Source: Galbibacter pacificus
GTDB taxonomy: Bacteria > Bacteroidota > Bacteroidia > Flavobacteriales > Flavobacteriaceae
Direction of reading: 5' to 3'
Assembly: GCF_029603165.1 (NCBI RefSeq)
Contig: NZ_JAQSVC010000001.1
Coordinates: forward strand, 248,001-312,000
DNA length: 64,000 nucleotides
Made by a program: the position numbers and the translations under genes. The notes beneath the pieces are model-generated. The model was not told the DNA's origin, made no database searches, and saw only the letters and a program-made list of their open reading frames with translations. This document shows positions 43,707-53,144 of this stretch, piece by piece (the stretch's first letter is position 1; every line of letters begins with the position of its first letter).

Positions 43707-44567
43707 ATGAATGTATTTGTAATAGGGTTAGGGCTCATAGGCGGTTCAATGGCATTAGACATTAAAACCTCCAATAAAGAAGCCAACATTGTAGGGTTTG
43801 ATGCCAACGAAGCACACATGGAAGAAGCCGTATCTATTGGGTTTATAGATAGAAAAGGAACCCTGGAAGATGCTAAGGAGGCCGATGTGGTAATTGTATC
43901 CATTCCCGTAAATGTTTCTTTGGAAGTGATTCCCAAGGTTTTGGACATCGTAAAAGACGATACTTTGGTTTTTGATGTTGGCTCAACAAAAGCGAATATT
44001 TGCACTGCTTTAGAAAATCACCCAAAGCGCAGGAACTTTTTAGCAGCACACCCCATTGCCGGGACCGAGTTTTCTGGGCCAAAAGCAGCAATAAGAGGAT
44101 TGTATACAGGAAAAACAAATATAGTTTGCGAGGTAGAAAAAACAGCCTTTAAATTACAGGAACGGGGCTTTAAAATATTTAACGATCTGGGGATGCGCAT
44201 TCGTTACATGGACCCAAAGGCGCACGATAAGCACATTGCCTATGTGTCGCATTTATCGCATATCAGTTCGTTTATGTTGGGAAAAACGGTTATCGAAAAA
44301 GAAAAAAACGAACGCGATATTTTTGATATGGCAGGCAGTGGATTTGAAAGTACCGTAAGGCTGGCAAAAAGTTCGCCGGCCATGTGGAGCCCCATTTTCG
44401 AACAGAACAAAGAAAATGTAATAGAAACGCTTGAAGAATATATAGCAAACCTTCAAAAGTTTAAAGAATTAATGCAACAAGACGATTACAACGCTATCTA
44501 TAAAGAGATGGCCGATACAAATAGAATAAAGGAAATATTAAAAGGAATTTCAATCAAAACTTCATAA
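43707..44567 (+). CDS. tyrA: Prephenate dehydrogenase
   Basis: NAD(P)-dependent oxidation of prephenate to hydroxyphenylpyruvate, leading to tyrosine. MNVFVIGLGLIGGSMALDIK is the Rossmann nucleotide loop. VFDVGSTKANICTALENHPK and FLAAHPIAGTEFSGPKAAIR contain the catalytic His region of the family. HIAYVSHLSHISSFMLG follows. At 286 residues it lacks a fused ACT or mutase domain. GTG at 43704 and ATG at 43707 are adjacent start options. Third gene of the attenuated aromatic operon. Confidence 0.93.
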   Translation: MNVFVIGLGLIGGSMALDIKTSNKEANIVGFDANEAHMEEAVSIGFIDRKGTLEDAKEADVVIVSIPVNVSLEVIPKVLDIVKDDTLVFDVGSTKANICTALENHPKRRNFLAAHPIAGTEFSGPKAAIRGLYTGKTNIVCEVEKTAFKLQERGFKIFNDLGMRIRYMDPKAHDKHIAYVSHLSHISSFMLGKTVIEKEKNERDIFDMAGSGFESTVRLAKSSPAMWSPIFEQNKENVIETLEEYIANLQKFKELMQQDDYNAIYKEMADTNRIKEILKGISIKTS

Positions 44568-44578
44568 GTAAATTTAAA

Positions 44579-45658
44579 ATGGAAAATTCAGCAGGATTAA
44601 GAACATGGTTAGACGGGATGAACTTAGATCATCCGTTAGTAATTGCAGGCCCATGTAGTGCAGAAACAGAAGAGCAGGTATTAAAAATTGCTCACGACCT
44701 AAAAGATAGCGATGTAAATTACTTCCGTGCAGGAATATGGAAGCCAAGAACAAGACCTGGAAATTTTGAAGGCGTAGGCTCTATTGGGTTAAAATGGCTA
44801 AAAAAAGTTAAAGAAGAAACCGGTTTAAAAACTGCAACTGAAGTAGCCAATAAAGCACATGTAGAACTGGCCTTGGAAAACGATGTGGATTTATTGTGGA
44901 TTGGCGCACGTTCTACCGTTAGCCCGTTCATTATTCAAGAAATTGCCGATGCCCTGGAAGGGACCGATAAAATTGTATTGGTAAAAAACCCGGTAAACCC
45001 AGATTTGGCCCTTTGGTTAGGCGGTATTGAGCGTTTGTACAGCAAGAACATCAAAAACCTCGGGGTTATCCATAGAGGGTTTTCTACTTATGAAAAAACT
45101 AAATACAGAAACAATCCGGAATGGCAACTGGCCATTGAGCTTCAAAATAAATTCCCCGATCTTCCATTGATATTAGATCCTTCGCACATTACAGGAAAAA
45201 GGGACATGATTTTTGATGTGTCGCAAATGGCGTTGGATTTAAATTACGACGGGTTGATGATTGAAACACATTGCGATCCAGACAATGCATGGAGCGACGC
45301 CGCCCAACAGGTTACCCCGCAAAGTCTAAAGCAGATCATGAGGGATTTAAAGATTAGAAAAGAAACCGATGAGGAAGCCGAATACAACAACAAATTAACC
45401 AATTGCCGTGCGCAGATTGACGTGATTGATAATTCACTGATAGAAATCCTGGGTAAGCGCATGAAGGTTTCTGATGAAATAGGGAAGTTAAAGAAACAAC
45501 GCAACGTAGCCGTGCTTCAATCTAAACGATGGAACGAAATTTTAGGGAAAATGGTGCTGGAAGGAGAGCAGAATGGCTTGAGCGAAGAATTTATCTTACG
45601 GATATTCAAGGCAATTCACCAAGAATCCATCAATCACCAAGAAAAAATCGTTAAATAA
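44579..45658 (+). CDS. Bifunctional DAHP synthase and chorismate mutase
   Basis: The first 260 residues are a KDOPS-like DAHP synthase, the entry enzyme of the shikimate pathway: LVIAGPCSAETEEQVLKIAH, FRAGIWKPRTRPGNFEGVGS, LVKNPVNPDLALW and DPSHITGKRD. Residues 265-359 form an AroQ-class chorismate mutase (NCRAQIDVIDNSLIEILGKR, KLKKQRNVAVLQSKRW). The mutase may also serve as the allosteric domain sensing prephenate. This fusion sits 11 bases after tyrA, so one transcript covers the pathway entry, the mutase and both branches. Confidence 0.93.
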   Translation: MENSAGLRTWLDGMNLDHPLVIAGPCSAETEEQVLKIAHDLKDSDVNYFRAGIWKPRTRPGNFEGVGSIGLKWLKKVKEETGLKTATEVANKAHVELALENDVDLLWIGARSTVSPFIIQEIADALEGTDKIVLVKNPVNPDLALWLGGIERLYSKNIKNLGVIHRGFSTYEKTKYRNNPEWQLAIELQNKFPDLPLILDPSHITGKRDMIFDVSQMALDLNYDGLMIETHCDPDNAWSDAAQQVTPQSLKQIMRDLKIRKETDEEAEYNNKLTNCRAQIDVIDNSLIEILGKRMKVSDEIGKLKKQRNVAVLQSKRWNEILGKMVLEGEQNGLSEEFILRIFKAIHQESINHQEKIVK

Positions 45659-45716
45659 TAACAAGAGGTTAAGAAGTCAAAAGTAACTAACATTATGGTT
45701 GTGATTTGCTGCTGCG

Positions 45717-45759
45717 AAAACTGAAATTTACATCAGAAAAATATATAAATTTCAGTTTT
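45717..45759 (+). terminator. Terminator after the aromatic operon
   Basis: Perfect 14-bp stem AAAACTGAAATTTA (45717-45730) and TAAATTTCAGTTTT (45746-45759) with a 15-base loop. AT-rich, with only a short T run, so efficiency is uncertain. Confidence 0.6.
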
Positions 45760-45825
45760 ACTTCAGGTAAATGCATAAAATTATTTCATTGGATCGGTAT
45801 TAATTTTCAACGAAATAATTTTGTG

Positions 45826-45833
45826 TACTTTTG
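45826..45833 (+). promoter_or_regulatory. -7 element of rsgA
   Basis: TACTTTTG matches TAnnTTTG, 17 bases before the start codon; TTTT rather than TTG at -33. Confidence 0.45.
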
Positions 45834-45850
45834 ACTTCTAACTTTTCAAT

Positions 45851-46798
45851 ATGACAGGATTAGTCTACAAATCAACCGGGAGTTGGTATAATGTAAAGGC
45901 CGAAGATGGAACTTTTATTAATTGCAGGATAAAGGGAAAGTTTAGGATTCAAGGAATAAAAAGTACCAATCCCATTGCTGTTGGTGATGTTGTGGACTTT
46001 AATCTGGAAACCATCGGCGATGAAAAAATTGGTGTAATCGCTAACATTCACGACCGCAAAAACTATATAATACGCAAGTCTGTAAACCTTTCCAAGCGAA
46101 CGCACATAATTGCAGCCAACATAGACATAGCTTTTCTATTGGTAACCCTTAAAGATCCGGTAACTTTTACAGATTTTATAGACCGTTTTTTGGTTACTTC
46201 AGAGGCATATGATGTTACCCCGGTGTTGCTGTTCAATAAAATAGACACCTATACAGAAGAAGAATTGATAGATGTAGAATATCTGGCCGATGTATATAAA
46301 AAAATTGGTTATCAGTGCTTTAAAGTGTCGGCAAAGGTAAATACAAACATAGCGGCAGTCCAAAATATAATGGAAGGGAATACCAGCATATTTTCTGGAC
46401 ATTCGGGAGTTGGAAAATCTACGCTTATAAATTGCATTCAGCCCGGTTTGAATTTAAAAACGGCCGAAATTTCCGAACAACACAAACAAGGCCAACATAC
46501 CACAACTTTTGCCGAAATGTACGACTTGAGCTTTGATGCCCGGATTATCGATACGCCCGGAATTAAAGGCTTTGGAATTGTAAATATGGACAAATATGAA
46601 GTAGGTGATTATTTCCCGGAGTTTTTCAAGCTGAAAAGCCAGTGCAGGTTTAACAACTGTTTACACATAGACGAACCCAAATGCGCGGTAAAAAAAGCAT
46701 TGGAAAACAACGAAATAGCATGGAGCAGGTATAAAAGCTATTTGCAAATACTTGAAGGCGAAGAAGAAAACTACCGAACCGATATTTATGGAGATTAG
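45851..46798 (+). CDS. rsgA: Small ribosomal subunit biogenesis GTPase RsgA
   Basis: Circularly permuted GTPase that checks late maturation of the 30S subunit. An N-terminal OB fold (about 1-70) is followed by the G4 motif (LLFNKIDTYTEEEL), then the P-loop in FSGHSGVGKSTLINCIQPGL near residue 180 and the G3 DTPGIKGFG. The C-terminal zinc-binding region (CRFNNCLHIDEPKCAVKKAL) is present. The 315-residue length is standard. It has its own predicted -7 element and is not obviously co-transcribed with the aromatic genes. Confidence 0.94.
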   Translation: MTGLVYKSTGSWYNVKAEDGTFINCRIKGKFRIQGIKSTNPIAVGDVVDFNLETIGDEKIGVIANIHDRKNYIIRKSVNLSKRTHIIAANIDIAFLLVTLKDPVTFTDFIDRFLVTSEAYDVTPVLLFNKIDTYTEEELIDVEYLADVYKKIGYQCFKVSAKVNTNIAAVQNIMEGNTSIFSGHSGVGKSTLINCIQPGLNLKTAEISEQHKQGQHTTTFAEMYDLSFDARIIDTPGIKGFGIVNMDKYEVGDYFPEFFKLKSQCRFNNCLHIDEPKCAVKKALENNEIAWSRYKSYLQILEGEEENYRTDIYGD

Positions 46799-46838
46799 CT
46801 TTTTTGAGTTCAGAGTTTCAAAGGTGCAAAGCTTTAAT

Positions 46839-46945
46839 CACTTCGACGAAGGAGAAGTCATATAATGTAAGGAGCTAATAAGTTAATAAGGAAAGGGTAT
46901 TTGTTCAAGGTTGTCCTTTTATATCAACTATCAACCATCAACCCA
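46839..46945 (+). repeat. Dispersed element, copy upstream of dtd
   Basis: Begins CACTTCGACGAAGGAGAAGT and contains GTTAATAAGGAAAGGGTATT and TGTTCAAGGTTGTCCTTTTA. It is the reverse complement of 39921-40016 with minor differences, and ends about 20 bases before the dtd start codon. Confidence 0.75.
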
Positions 46946-46966
46946 ACAAACAACAAACAACAAAAA

Positions 46967-47416
46967 ATGCGTGTAGTTATTCAAAGAGTAAGTGAAGCAA
47001 GCGTTACCATAGAAGGAGAAATAAAATCAGCAATAAAACATGGGCTGCTTATACTTTTAGGGATAGAAGAAGCAGATGCAAAAGAAGATATTGAGTGGTT
47101 GTGCAGAAAAATAACCGGCCTCCGTATTTTTAATGACGATAATAATGTAATGAACCTTTCCATAAAAGAAATAAATGGCGATGTAATTGTGGTAAGCCAG
47201 TTTACCCTGCATGCTGCTACCAAAAAAGGGAACAGGCCTTCTTATATAAAAGCAGCCAAGCCCAATATTGCCATTCCGCTTTATGAGGCCTTTGTAGCCC
47301 AACTGGAAAACGAGCTCGGTAAAAAAGTAGGAACCGGTGAATTTGGTGCCGACATGAAGGTCTCGTTGCTCAATGATGGTCCGGTTACCATTTTAATAGA
47401 TTCCAAAAATCGATAA
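46967..47416 (+). CDS. dtd: D-aminoacyl-tRNA deacylase
   Basis: Removes D-amino acids (and glycine) mischarged on tRNA. MRVVIQRVSEASVTIEGEIK is the conserved start. VVSQFTLHAATKKGNRPSY is the Ser-Gln-Phe-Thr active-site block, and LLNDGPVTILIDSKNR is the C-terminal signature. At 149 residues it has normal length. I use the ATG at 46967; upstream in-frame codons read through the AT-rich repeat element and lack similarity. A weak hairpin with a T tract follows. Confidence 0.95.
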   Translation: MRVVIQRVSEASVTIEGEIKSAIKHGLLILLGIEEADAKEDIEWLCRKITGLRIFNDDNNVMNLSIKEINGDVIVVSQFTLHAATKKGNRPSYIKAAKPNIAIPLYEAFVAQLENELGKKVGTGEFGADMKVSLLNDGPVTILIDSKNR

Positions 47417-47447
47417 TAGCGAAAAAAAACACTAAAAAAATAAATAT

Positions 47448-47471
47448 CCTCACTTAGATTTGAGGTTTTTT
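47448..47471 (+). terminator. Probable terminator after dtd
   Basis: CCTCA (47448-47452) with TGAGG (47461-47465), then TTTTTTT. Short stem, good T run. Confidence 0.55.
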
Positions 47472-47505
47472 TATATATTTAGCGTCTAAACAAACCTAAC
47501 TATTA

Positions 47506-49425
47506 ATGCAAATTAAATCCTATTTAGGAGTATTCTTCGTGCTCTTTAATGTAATGACCGCTGTTTCCCAAGAAGCATTTCAACTTCAATCGATTGTACT
47601 AAATACAGCATTGACAAAAGATGCCAATGCCATAATGCGTAATGACAGCATTTCTATAAATATCCCATCGTTTGACAAGATGAGGGTATACAAAGAAGAA
47701 GTAGTTACCATATTGAACAAGGCAGGCGATAAATATGCATCAGCTTATGAATATTATAGCGATGACGTAAAAATCAAATCGGTTGAAGCTGTTATTTACG
47801 ACCAAATGGGTAATGAAATAAAGACATTTAAAAAGAGGGATTTTAAAGACCGAAGTGCTGTTCCCAGAGGCACCCTCTATTCCGATCATAGGATTTTGTA
47901 CCTAGATTACACGCCAACTTCGTATCCTTATACAATTAAATTTATTTCTGAAATAGAGACCCCGAACACGGTTTCCATACCTATATGGTATTTTGTTTCT
48001 GGTTACAACGTGAGCGTAGAAAAAAGTACGTTTCATATTAATTACGGAACAGATGTTACACTTCGTATAAAAGAAGACAACCTTGAAGGTTTCAATATTC
48101 AAAAAACTCAAAATGGCAATGACATCACTTATTCTGCACGGTCAATTCCAGCAATTGAATATGAAGATTTAGCACCCAGCCTAATGTACTTTATACCGAA
48201 ACTCCAAGTAGCGGCCAATCATTTTAACATAAGTGGTATTGAAGGACATGCCTCTAATTGGGAAGAATTGGGAGGATGGATGTACAACAAGATTTTAACA
48301 GGTAGAAATATACTTCCCGAGCAAACCATTGCCAAGGCAAAAGCATTGGTGGCAGGAATAGACGACCCGATATTAAAGGCAAAGAAAATATATGAATACG
48401 TGCAGGAACAAACACGGTATATAAGCGTTCAAATTGGAATTGGCGGGATTCAGCCTATCATGGCAGAAGAAGTAGACAAGGTGAAATATGGCGATTGCAA
48501 AGGGCTTTCAAATTATACAAAAGCCTTGCTGGAAGCCATTGGGGTAGATGCCTATTATACACATGTGGAAGCAGGAAGCCAGATTGTGGATTTTGATGGG
48601 CAGTTTGCTTCATTGACGCAGGGGAACCATGCTATTTTGGCCATACCCAATGGCGAGGATTATTGTTGGATAGATTGTACTTCAAGGGTGCTTCCGTTTA
48701 ATTATGTCGGGGACTTTACCGATAACAGAAAAGTACTTGTTATGAAGCCCGAAGGCGGGCAAATTACAACAACCGTTGCCTATATTAACAGGGATAATGA
48801 GTTGCGTAATATAGGCGAAATAGAACTGCATGCAGATGGAAGTGTAGATGCCAGCGTTTCCATTACCACAAAAGGTGTGCTGTATGACAGCCGTTTTTAT
48901 CTAGGTGAAAGAAATAACGATGATATTGTAAAATCTTATAAAGATTATTGGCATTATATAAACAATCTCTCCCTAAAACAGCCCCGGTTTAAAAACGATA
49001 AAGAGAATGTGGTTTTTATGGAAGATGTAAGTTTATCGGCTACTAAATATGCATCGAATATGGGAGACAGGATGTTGGTGAACATCAATCTCTTCGACCG
49101 TAATACATATGTGCCCGCAAGGTACAAAGACCGAAAAATGCCCTTCGAGGTTCCAAGGGGCTTTGTCTATAAAGACAGTATAAAGATTAACCTTCCGGAA
49201 GGTTTTGAAATTGAGGCCATGCCAAAAAACGAAACCCTGGAGAGCGAATTTGGCAGTTATGCCCTAAACCTTGAAAAAGATTCAGAAAACAATATTATCT
49301 ATCAAAAGGAATTCTTTTTGAAAAAAGGGTTGTACCCAAAAGAGAAATATGCCGATTATAGAGATTTTAGAAAGCAAATATCCAAACTAGAAAACGCTAA
49401 AATAATGTTGATAAACAAAAACTAA
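47506..49425 (+). CDS. Secreted DUF3857 protein with intact transglutaminase triad
   Basis: A 639-residue protein with a signal peptide (YLGVFFVLFNVMTAVSQ). The N-terminal DUF3857 domain (about 50-250) has VYKEEVVTILNKAGDKYASA. The transglutaminase-like domain holds Cys in KYGDCKGLSNYTKALLEAIG, His in TQGNHAILAIP and Asp in CWIDCTSR, so the catalytic triad is complete. A long beta-rich C-terminus follows. The target is unknown; such proteins sit in the periplasm or on the outer membrane. It is four bases from a second DUF3857 gene and surely co-transcribed with it. Confidence 0.85.
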   Translation: MQIKSYLGVFFVLFNVMTAVSQEAFQLQSIVLNTALTKDANAIMRNDSISINIPSFDKMRVYKEEVVTILNKAGDKYASAYEYYSDDVKIKSVEAVIYDQMGNEIKTFKKRDFKDRSAVPRGTLYSDHRILYLDYTPTSYPYTIKFISEIETPNTVSIPIWYFVSGYNVSVEKSTFHINYGTDVTLRIKEDNLEGFNIQKTQNGNDITYSARSIPAIEYEDLAPSLMYFIPKLQVAANHFNISGIEGHASNWEELGGWMYNKILTGRNILPEQTIAKAKALVAGIDDPILKAKKIYEYVQEQTRYISVQIGIGGIQPIMAEEVDKVKYGDCKGLSNYTKALLEAIGVDAYYTHVEAGSQIVDFDGQFASLTQGNHAILAIPNGEDYCWIDCTSRVLPFNYVGDFTDNRKVLVMKPEGGQITTTVAYINRDNELRNIGEIELHADGSVDASVSITTKGVLYDSRFYLGERNNDDIVKSYKDYWHYINNLSLKQPRFKNDKENVVFMEDVSLSATKYASNMGDRMLVNINLFDRNTYVPARYKDRKMPFEVPRGFVYKDSIKINLPEGFEIEAMPKNETLESEFGSYALNLEKDSENNIIYQKEFFLKKGLYPKEKYADYRDFRKQISKLENAKIMLINKN

Positions 49426-49429
49426 AACT

Positions 49430-51436
49430 ATGTTCAAGACTTTTACCCTACTGTTAATCCTGTTTTTTGGAGCTGAAAGTATGTATTGCCAAGATTACGA
49501 TTTTGGAAAAGTGTCCATAAGTGAACTTGAAGAAAAAATGCACCCCACTGATTCATCAGCGGTAGCTTCAGTTTTATTTGAAAAGAAAAGATCCTATTTT
49601 CAATATGTTCAGGACAAAGGTTTTTTGTTGATAACCGAAGTACAAAAACGAATTAAAATATACAATGAAAAAGGATTTGCCTACGGAACCGAAAAAGTCT
49701 ACTTGTACAAAGGCGATTCTGATGATGAAAATTTATCCTCGTTAAAAGGATATACCTATAATCTGGTAGCTGGTAAGATTGATGAAACCAAGTTAAATAA
49801 AAGTGCAGTATTCAATAATGACGAGTCCCGATACTGGAAAAGCGAGACATTTACTTTTCCCAACCTAAAAGAAGGCAGTATAATTGAATATAAATACAAT
49901 ATTACATCTCCTTTTTTATCCAATATACATGAGGTTCAAGTACAAAGGGAGATTCCGGTAGACCAAGTAGAAGCTTCTTTTGAGTTTCCCGAATATTTTT
50001 ACTTTAAACCATTGATAAAAGGATATTATCCACTTAACATTGCTACTAGCGCCAAAAGCGGCTCGATTAACTTTGTAAATAAAAACAGGTCGAACAATAA
50101 TGGACATGTTGTAAAAACAACATACAGCAGCCAAAAGTTGGACTATAAAATAAACATCAACTCCATAAACTTATCCAACATTCCTGCGTTAAAAGACGAG
50201 CCTTTTGTAAACAATATAGATAACTACAGGGCGAGCATAGATTATGAACTTTCGTATATTAAATTTCCAAACGCCCCTATAGAATACTATGCCACCACTT
50301 GGGAAGACGTTACAAAAAAGATTTATAGCTATAGCGATTTTGGCAATGAATTGCGTAAAACCGGATATTTTGAAAAGGATATAGACCCACTTATGGCCAA
50401 TGCTTCGACCAATGAAGAAAAAGCAGGGCTAATATTCAACTATGTAAAAAATAAAATGGCATGGAACCAAAATTATGGGTATACCTGTCACGATGGAGTA
50501 AAAGAAGCATACAAAAAGAATAGTGGCAATATTGCAGAAATTAATTTAATGTTAGCCTCCATGCTTAATTATGCAGGTGTTGAAGCCTATCCGGTATTGG
50601 TAAGTACCCGTTCTCATGGCGTTCCATTGTTCCCTACGCAAGAAGGGTTTAACTATGTGGTTACGGCCGCTAAATTGGGAGATGGCTATGTACTTATGGA
50701 TGCTACAAGTAAATATTCAATCCCGGGAATGTTGCCCACCCGCGCGCTTAATTGGTACGGAAGGATAATAAGAAAAGACGGCAATTCCATGCAAATAGAT
50801 TTAATGCCCCGGTCTACTTCAAGAGAAGTTGTCAATATGTTGGTAGACATAGATGTCCAAGGTGGGGCAAAAGGAAAAGTTAGAGGGCAGTATTTTGATT
50901 ATAATGCACTTTCTTATCGGATAAATTATGACCAGAAAGATGAAAACGACATAATTAAAGATAGGTACAATGAAATAGTTATTGATGAATATGAAATAAA
51001 GAATAAAAAAGACCTTCAAAAACCAATAATAGAACAGTTTAGTTTCTATGACGAAAGTGCCTACGATTTAATAGCCGATAAAATATACCTATCTCCCTTG
51101 TTCTTTTTTGCCATGAAAGAAAACCCTTTTAAATTGGAGAAAAGAGAGTTCCCTATCGACTTTTCGTATCCAAGGGAAGAAAGTTATATGATTAATATCA
51201 ACGTCCCTGAAGGTTACAAAGTAGAGTCTTTGCCAGACCCCATGAAAATGGTAATCCCGGATGGAATAGGCGAATTTAGTTACATGGTAGTCCAGAACCA
51301 ACAAATACTTCAACTAAAGGTAGATTTAAAAATTTCTTCGGCAGTGATATCACCACTTTATTATGACGCAATAAAGCAGTACTTTAGCAAAATAATAGAA
51401 AAGGAAAAAGAAAAAATTGTAATAAGTCAACTTTAA
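49430..51436 (+). CDS. Secreted DUF3857 protein with degenerate transglutaminase domain
   Basis: The 668-residue partner of the preceding gene, also with a signal peptide (FKTFTLLLILFFGAESMYCQ). It shares the DUF3857 plus transglutaminase layout (ITEVQKRIKIYNEKGFAYGT; SGNIAEINLMLASMLNYAGV). Where the first protein has GDCKGLS this one has GNIAEIN, and the His position reads FNYVV rather than NHA, while Asp remains (VLMDAT). The catalytic Cys and His therefore seem lost. It may bind rather than cut or cross-link, possibly with the active neighbour as partner. Confidence 0.85.
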   Translation: MFKTFTLLLILFFGAESMYCQDYDFGKVSISELEEKMHPTDSSAVASVLFEKKRSYFQYVQDKGFLLITEVQKRIKIYNEKGFAYGTEKVYLYKGDSDDENLSSLKGYTYNLVAGKIDETKLNKSAVFNNDESRYWKSETFTFPNLKEGSIIEYKYNITSPFLSNIHEVQVQREIPVDQVEASFEFPEYFYFKPLIKGYYPLNIATSAKSGSINFVNKNRSNNNGHVVKTTYSSQKLDYKININSINLSNIPALKDEPFVNNIDNYRASIDYELSYIKFPNAPIEYYATTWEDVTKKIYSYSDFGNELRKTGYFEKDIDPLMANASTNEEKAGLIFNYVKNKMAWNQNYGYTCHDGVKEAYKKNSGNIAEINLMLASMLNYAGVEAYPVLVSTRSHGVPLFPTQEGFNYVVTAAKLGDGYVLMDATSKYSIPGMLPTRALNWYGRIIRKDGNSMQIDLMPRSTSREVVNMLVDIDVQGGAKGKVRGQYFDYNALSYRINYDQKDENDIIKDRYNEIVIDEYEIKNKKDLQKPIIEQFSFYDESAYDLIADKIYLSPLFFFAMKENPFKLEKREFPIDFSYPREESYMININVPEGYKVESLPDPMKMVIPDGIGEFSYMVVQNQQILQLKVDLKISSAVISPLYYDAIKQYFSKIIEKEKEKIVISQL

Positions 51437-51438
51437 CA

Positions 51439-51765
51439 ATGAATATAAAAAATGCACAAATCGAAGTCGATAAATGGATAAAAGAACACGGGGTACGCTA
51501 TTTTAACGAGCTTACAAATATGGCCCAACTTACCGAAGAAGTCGGCGAGGTGGCCCGTATTATTGCCCGTCGTTATGGAGAACAAAGTGAAAAGGAAAGC
51601 GATAAGAACAAAGATTTGGGCGAAGAACTGGCCGATGTGGTTTTTGTGGTCTTGTGCCTGGCCAATCAAACGGGCATAGATTTGCAGGCATCGTTCGATA
51701 AAAAAATGAACCAAAAAGCCAAACGCGACCACAACAGGCATCATAATAACGAAAAACTAAAATAA
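51439..51765 (+). CDS. MazG-like nucleotide pyrophosphohydrolase
   Basis: A 108-residue all-alpha NTP pyrophosphatase. AQLTEEVGEVARIIARRYGE and LGEELADVVFVVLCLANQTG contain the paired acidic motifs (EExxE and ExxD) that hold Mg2+ in MazG-type folds. It probably hydrolyses non-standard or excess nucleoside triphosphates. It begins right after the DUF3857 stop with no gap to speak of, so it is read from the same mRNA, with aroA 35 bases further on. Confidence 0.9.
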   Translation: MNIKNAQIEVDKWIKEHGVRYFNELTNMAQLTEEVGEVARIIARRYGEQSEKESDKNKDLGEELADVVFVVLCLANQTGIDLQASFDKKMNQKAKRDHNRHHNNEKLK

Positions 51766-51800
51766 AAACCAAAAAAAAAGAAACCGCGAGTCTTAAAATT

Positions 51801-53030
51801 ATGAATATATTAATAGCTGCAACCAAAAACACCCTTCATCAGCATATAAATATTACAGGTTCCAAAAGCGAAAGTAACCGTTCCCTTTTACTGCAAGCTT
51901 TATACCAGAACGTACAAATAGAAAACATCTCAAACTCAGTCGATGCCCAAGTGATGCAAAAAGGACTTAAAGTACATCACGGAGAAGTGAACATTCACCA
52001 TGCAGGAACCGCAATGCGCTTCTTAACGGCTTTTTTTGCCACCCAAGAAGGCAGGGATGTGTTGCTAACGGGTTCGCAACGTATGACGGAGCGTCCCATA
52101 AAAATATTAGTGGACGCATTGCGCCAATTGGGTGCAGAAATTGAATATGTAAAAAACGATGGCTATCCCCCAATTAAAATTAAAGGGAAAACAATAACCA
52201 AAAGTAAAGTGTCGCTGGCCGCCAATGTAAGTAGCCAGTACATCTCTGCTTTATTGTTAAACGCACCCCAACTTGAAAACGGACTGGAATTAACCCTTGA
52301 GGGCAAGATTACTTCGGTGCCTTATATTAAAATGACAGTGGCACTGCTCAACGAAATTGGTGCAAATACCAATTTTGAGGGCAATAGTATTACCGTGCGA
52401 CCATTGAACGCTGCCAATGATACAACTTTGGTGGTGGAATCCGATTGGAGTTCGGCTTCTTACTTTTACAGCATAGTTGCATTGTGCCAAACCGGAACAG
52501 AAATTTCTTTGTCGAGTTATAAGGCAAACAGCTTGCAGGGGGACAGTGTTTTACAGGAAGTCTACAGACAATTTGGCGTAGAAACTTCTTTTAATGAAAA
52601 TATTTTGAAACTTAAAAAAGTAACCGAAATACCCAAAAGCACAAATATCAATATAGATCTGGCCAATGCACCCGATATTGCCCAAACAATTGCTGTTACA
52701 TGTTTCGGCCTAGGGATAAAATGCGAGCTCTCTGGGCTACATACATTAAAAATTAAGGAAACAGACCGCTTGGAAGCCTTGAAAACAGAGCTCTCTAAAT
52801 TGGGCGCCCACATAAAGGTAACCGACAAAGAACTTTTTTTAGAGCCCTCTCAAGCCATAAAAGAAAATGTTGAAATAGATACGTATAACGACCATAGGAT
52901 GGCAATGGCCTTTGCACCACTGGCCTTAAAAGTCCCAATTGTTGTTAACGATGCCGAAGTAGTCTCAAAATCGTACCCGGATTTTTGGAAGGATTTGGAG
53001 CAATTGAGCTTTTCCATTACAAAATTGTAA
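51801..53030 (+). CDS. aroA: EPSP synthase (3-phosphoshikimate 1-carboxyvinyltransferase)
   Basis: Sixth enzyme of the shikimate pathway, joining shikimate-3-phosphate and phosphoenolpyruvate. ITGSKSESNRSLLLQALYQN is the N-terminal substrate loop, HHAGTAMRFLTAFFATQEGR the central block, and YNDHRMAMAFAPLALK the C-terminal signature. The 409-residue length is slightly short of the usual 420-430 but complete. It is separate from the attenuated aromatic operon and probably not under that control. Confidence 0.95.
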   Translation: MNILIAATKNTLHQHINITGSKSESNRSLLLQALYQNVQIENISNSVDAQVMQKGLKVHHGEVNIHHAGTAMRFLTAFFATQEGRDVLLTGSQRMTERPIKILVDALRQLGAEIEYVKNDGYPPIKIKGKTITKSKVSLAANVSSQYISALLLNAPQLENGLELTLEGKITSVPYIKMTVALLNEIGANTNFEGNSITVRPLNAANDTTLVVESDWSSASYFYSIVALCQTGTEISLSSYKANSLQGDSVLQEVYRQFGVETSFNENILKLKKVTEIPKSTNINIDLANAPDIAQTIAVTCFGLGIKCELSGLHTLKIKETDRLEALKTELSKLGAHIKVTDKELFLEPSQAIKENVEIDTYNDHRMAMAFAPLALKVPIVVNDAEVVSKSYPDFWKDLEQLSFSITKL

Positions 53031-53109
53031 AATTGGGGTCTTTTTTAGGGCTATTTGGTCCCGTTATAAAATGTAATTCCTTGAAAACAAGAAATAATTA
53101 CCGTTTTCC

Positions 53110-53141
53110 TTGACAACCCCTGTTTCCATATTGTATATTTG
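53110..53141 (+). promoter_or_regulatory. Strong predicted promoter upstream of queA
   Basis: TTG (53110-53112), 21 bases, then TATATTTG (53134-53141). Both elements match the Bacteroidetes consensus. Transcription would begin near 53147, about 180 bases before the queA start. Confidence 0.65.
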
Positions 53142-53144
53142 CGG

